15,985 bases of DNA from Aphodosoma sp051870875. Lineage in GTDB: Bacteria > Bacteroidota > Bacteroidia > Bacteroidales > Paludibacteraceae. The DNA lies in contig JBJECG010000008.1 of the NCBI GenBank assembly GCA_051870875.1, positions 1 to 15,985 on the forward strand. Direction: 5' to 3'. Position numbers and translations under genes: made by a program. The notes beneath the pieces were generated by a model. That model did not search any database. It was given only the letters and a program-made list of their open reading frames with translations, and was not told the DNA's origin. How positions within the stretch are numbered: position 1 is the first letter of the stretch; the number at the start of each line of letters is the position of its first letter. Shown here one piece after another: positions 14,427 to 15,985 of this stretch.

Positions 14427-15881
14427 ATGGAAAAGTGCATCTGCGAACTCCAACCGCAACCGGTATGGAAAAACTTCCACAAACTGTGTCAGTCTCCGCA
14501 CCCGTCACACCATCTGGAAGCTATAACAAAAGTGATTGTTGACTTCGGCAAACAATCAGGTCTTGAAACTTTGACAGACAAAGCAGGCAACATACTTATC
14601 CGCAAACCTGCCACTCCGGGAATGGAGAATGCCATACCTGTCATACTACAGGCTCACATGGATATGGTTCCGCAAAAAAACAACGACAAGCAGCACGATT
14701 TTGAAAAAGACCCGATTGAAACCATAATAGACGGTGAATGGGTACGTGCAAACGGCACCACCCTCGGAGCCGACGATGGTATAGGTGTAGCTGCCGGCAT
14801 GGCTATAATGGAAAGCACCACCATAAAACACGGTCCGCTTGAACTGCTCATCACAGCCGATGAAGAGACCGGCATGTTCGGGGCATTCGGCCTCCAGCCT
14901 GGTTTCCTTCAAGGCAAGATACTTTTGAATCTTGATTCGGAAGATTTCGGAGAGCTTTATGTGGGTTGTGCCGGCGGTGTAGATGCCACCATCAGCTGGA
15001 AATACCAGGGTGTGGCTCTTCCTGTAGGTGACATCGCATTGAAGATAAACATTGCAGGTTTGAAAGGAGGACACTCCGGTCTGGAAATAAACATGGGACG
15101 TGCCAATGCCAACAAACTGCTGTTCCGAGTCCTGAAAGACGCCGTATCACAGTACGAAGCACGACTGGCACAAGTAGAGGGTGGCAATATGCGCAACGCC
15201 ATACCCCGTGAAGCATGGGCTATTGTCACCGTTCCGGCCGAGGACAGCAGCGACATAATCAAACTTGTCAAAGAATACGAAGCACTATTCAACGAGGAAT
15301 ACCACCTTACGGAAAACAGAATAGTCATGACATGCGAAGAAGTGGAAGCCCCCGACCAACTTATACCGGAAGAAATCCAAGATGACCTTATCAACTCCGT
15401 CACAGCTTGTCCCAACGGTGTATTCCGTATGATACCATCCATTCCCGATACCGTGGAAACATCAATGAACCTTTCAATAGTGGAAGCCGACAGTACTGAC
15501 ATATCAATCAAATGTCTGCTCCGCAGTTCGGTTGACAGCAAAAAGGAAGAGTTGGCATCGATGGTGGAGAGCGTATTCACCCTTGCTGGAGCCAAAGTCG
15601 AATTTTCAGGAAGCTACTCCGGCTGGAATCCGAACCTCGACTCAACCATACTGCATACCATGAGCGATGTGTATGAAAAACTCTATGGCAAAAAACCGGC
15701 AGTGAAAGTCATCCACGCAGGATTGGAATGCGGCATCCTCGGTGCAATAGAACCGGGACTGGATATGGTGTCATTCGGCCCGACCATCCGTCATCCGCAT
15801 TCACCAGATGAAAAGGTCAATATCGAGAGTGTTGCCAAATTCTGGGAATTGCTTGTTGCCACAATAGAGCATATACATTGA
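14427..15881 (+). CDS. pepD: Aminoacyl-histidine dipeptidase (M20 family, PepD)
   Basis: PepD is a cytoplasmic di-zinc peptidase that hydrolyses a broad range of dipeptides, including Xaa-His. At 484 residues the product is full length (E. coli PepD has 485). The zinc ligands and catalytic residues fall almost where expected: His77 and Asp79 (QAHMDMV), Asp116 (LGADDG), Glu146 as general base with Glu147 (ADEETG), Asp170 (NLDSED) and His458 (RHPHSPDE). GGHSGLEI lies in the lid/dimerisation domain (about 205-390). The ATG at 14427 gives a normal N-terminus and follows a -7 box. No terminator is seen in the ~50 nt after the stop before the IS-like sequence begins. Confidence 0.94.
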   Translation: MEKCICELQPQPVWKNFHKLCQSPHPSHHLEAITKVIVDFGKQSGLETLTDKAGNILIRKPATPGMENAIPVILQAHMDMVPQKNNDKQHDFEKDPIETIIDGEWVRANGTTLGADDGIGVAAGMAIMESTTIKHGPLELLITADEETGMFGAFGLQPGFLQGKILLNLDSEDFGELYVGCAGGVDATISWKYQGVALPVGDIALKINIAGLKGGHSGLEINMGRANANKLLFRVLKDAVSQYEARLAQVEGGNMRNAIPREAWAIVTVPAEDSSDIIKLVKEYEALFNEEYHLTENRIVMTCEEVEAPDQLIPEEIQDDLINSVTACPNGVFRMIPSIPDTVETSMNLSIVEADSTDISIKCLLRSSVDSKKEELASMVESVFTLAGAKVEFSGSYSGWNPNLDSTILHTMSDVYEKLYGKKPAVKVIHAGLECGILGAIEPGLDMVSFGPTIRHPHSPDEKVNIESVAKFWELLVATIEHIH

Positions 15882-15932
15882 TTCCGAACAGCATAAATAA
15901 ATACATACATCAAAGAGTCTGCGTCAAAACAC

Positions 15933-15985
15933 TGAAGTGACCCCAAAAAGTTGGACAGATTATTAACTATATTGATTGAGAAAGA
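15933..15985. mobile_element. End of an IS3-type insertion sequence, cut by the window edge
   Basis: TGAAGTGACCCCAAAAAG followed by TTGGACA (15933-15957) closely resembles the terminal inverted repeats of IS3-family (IS150-like) elements, which typically contain CCCCAAAAAGTT-GGACA. The AT-rich sequence after it (15958-15985) would be the element's leader before its first transposase frame, which lies outside the window. The outer boundary could be 15933 or 15938. The other end, target duplication and transposase are not visible, so this rests on the repeat alone. Confidence 0.55.

Overview
This window reads as a chromosomal segment from an anaerobic member of the Bacteroidales (Bacteroidota). 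The clues are promoter boxes of the TTG-N19/20-TAnnTTTG type, start codons without a clear Shine-Dalgarno, a DUF5606 protein, an alanine racemase carrying a piece of the Bacteroidota MurF-Alr fusion, and anaerobic metabolism (flavodiiron protein, pyruvate phosphate dikinase). The genus cannot be fixed from the sequence; a high-GC gut family is a guess.

Left part (1-3650). After an AT-rich edge, a promoter at 77-108 would produce a leader of about 260 nt. The leader contains a compact cluster of perfect hairpins, and one hairpin loop can pair with a site downstream (candidate pseudoknot, 243-326). It precedes an unrecognised secreted lipoprotein and, 11 nt later, a large secreted M6-family zinc metalloprotease with a sorting-domain-like C-terminus. 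A 12-bp perfect hairpin closes this two-gene unit.

Middle part (3690-9670). A good Bacteroidota promoter drives a tight six-gene unit: fabD (fatty acid synthesis), a flavodiiron oxygen/NO reductase, nagB (glucosamine-6-phosphate deaminase), an alanine racemase overlapping nagB by 4 nt, a YigZ/IMPACT protein and a DUF5606 protein. FabD, NagB and Alr all touch cell-envelope precursors. The racemase keeps a degenerate MurF C-terminal domain at its N-terminus but no MurF catalytic domains. A roughly 190-nt trailer with a long-range stem and a terminator hairpin follows.

Right part (9719-15985). A membrane-anchored calcineurin-like phosphoesterase (+) faces ppdK (-, pyruvate phosphate dikinase), and a strong symmetric hairpin sits between them. 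A 724-nt AT-rich non-coding stretch separates ppdK from the divergent pepD (aminoacyl-histidine dipeptidase, +). The ppdK promoter overlaps a perfect 7+2+7 inverted repeat, and 11 nt of it recur just upstream of the pepD -7 box. About 50 nt after pepD the sequence runs into what looks like the terminal inverted repeat of an IS3-type insertion sequence cut by the window edge.

No CRISPR array, tRNA or rRNA is visible. The observations most worth following are the structured leader ahead of the lipoprotein/protease pair and the truncated MurF-Alr fusion.
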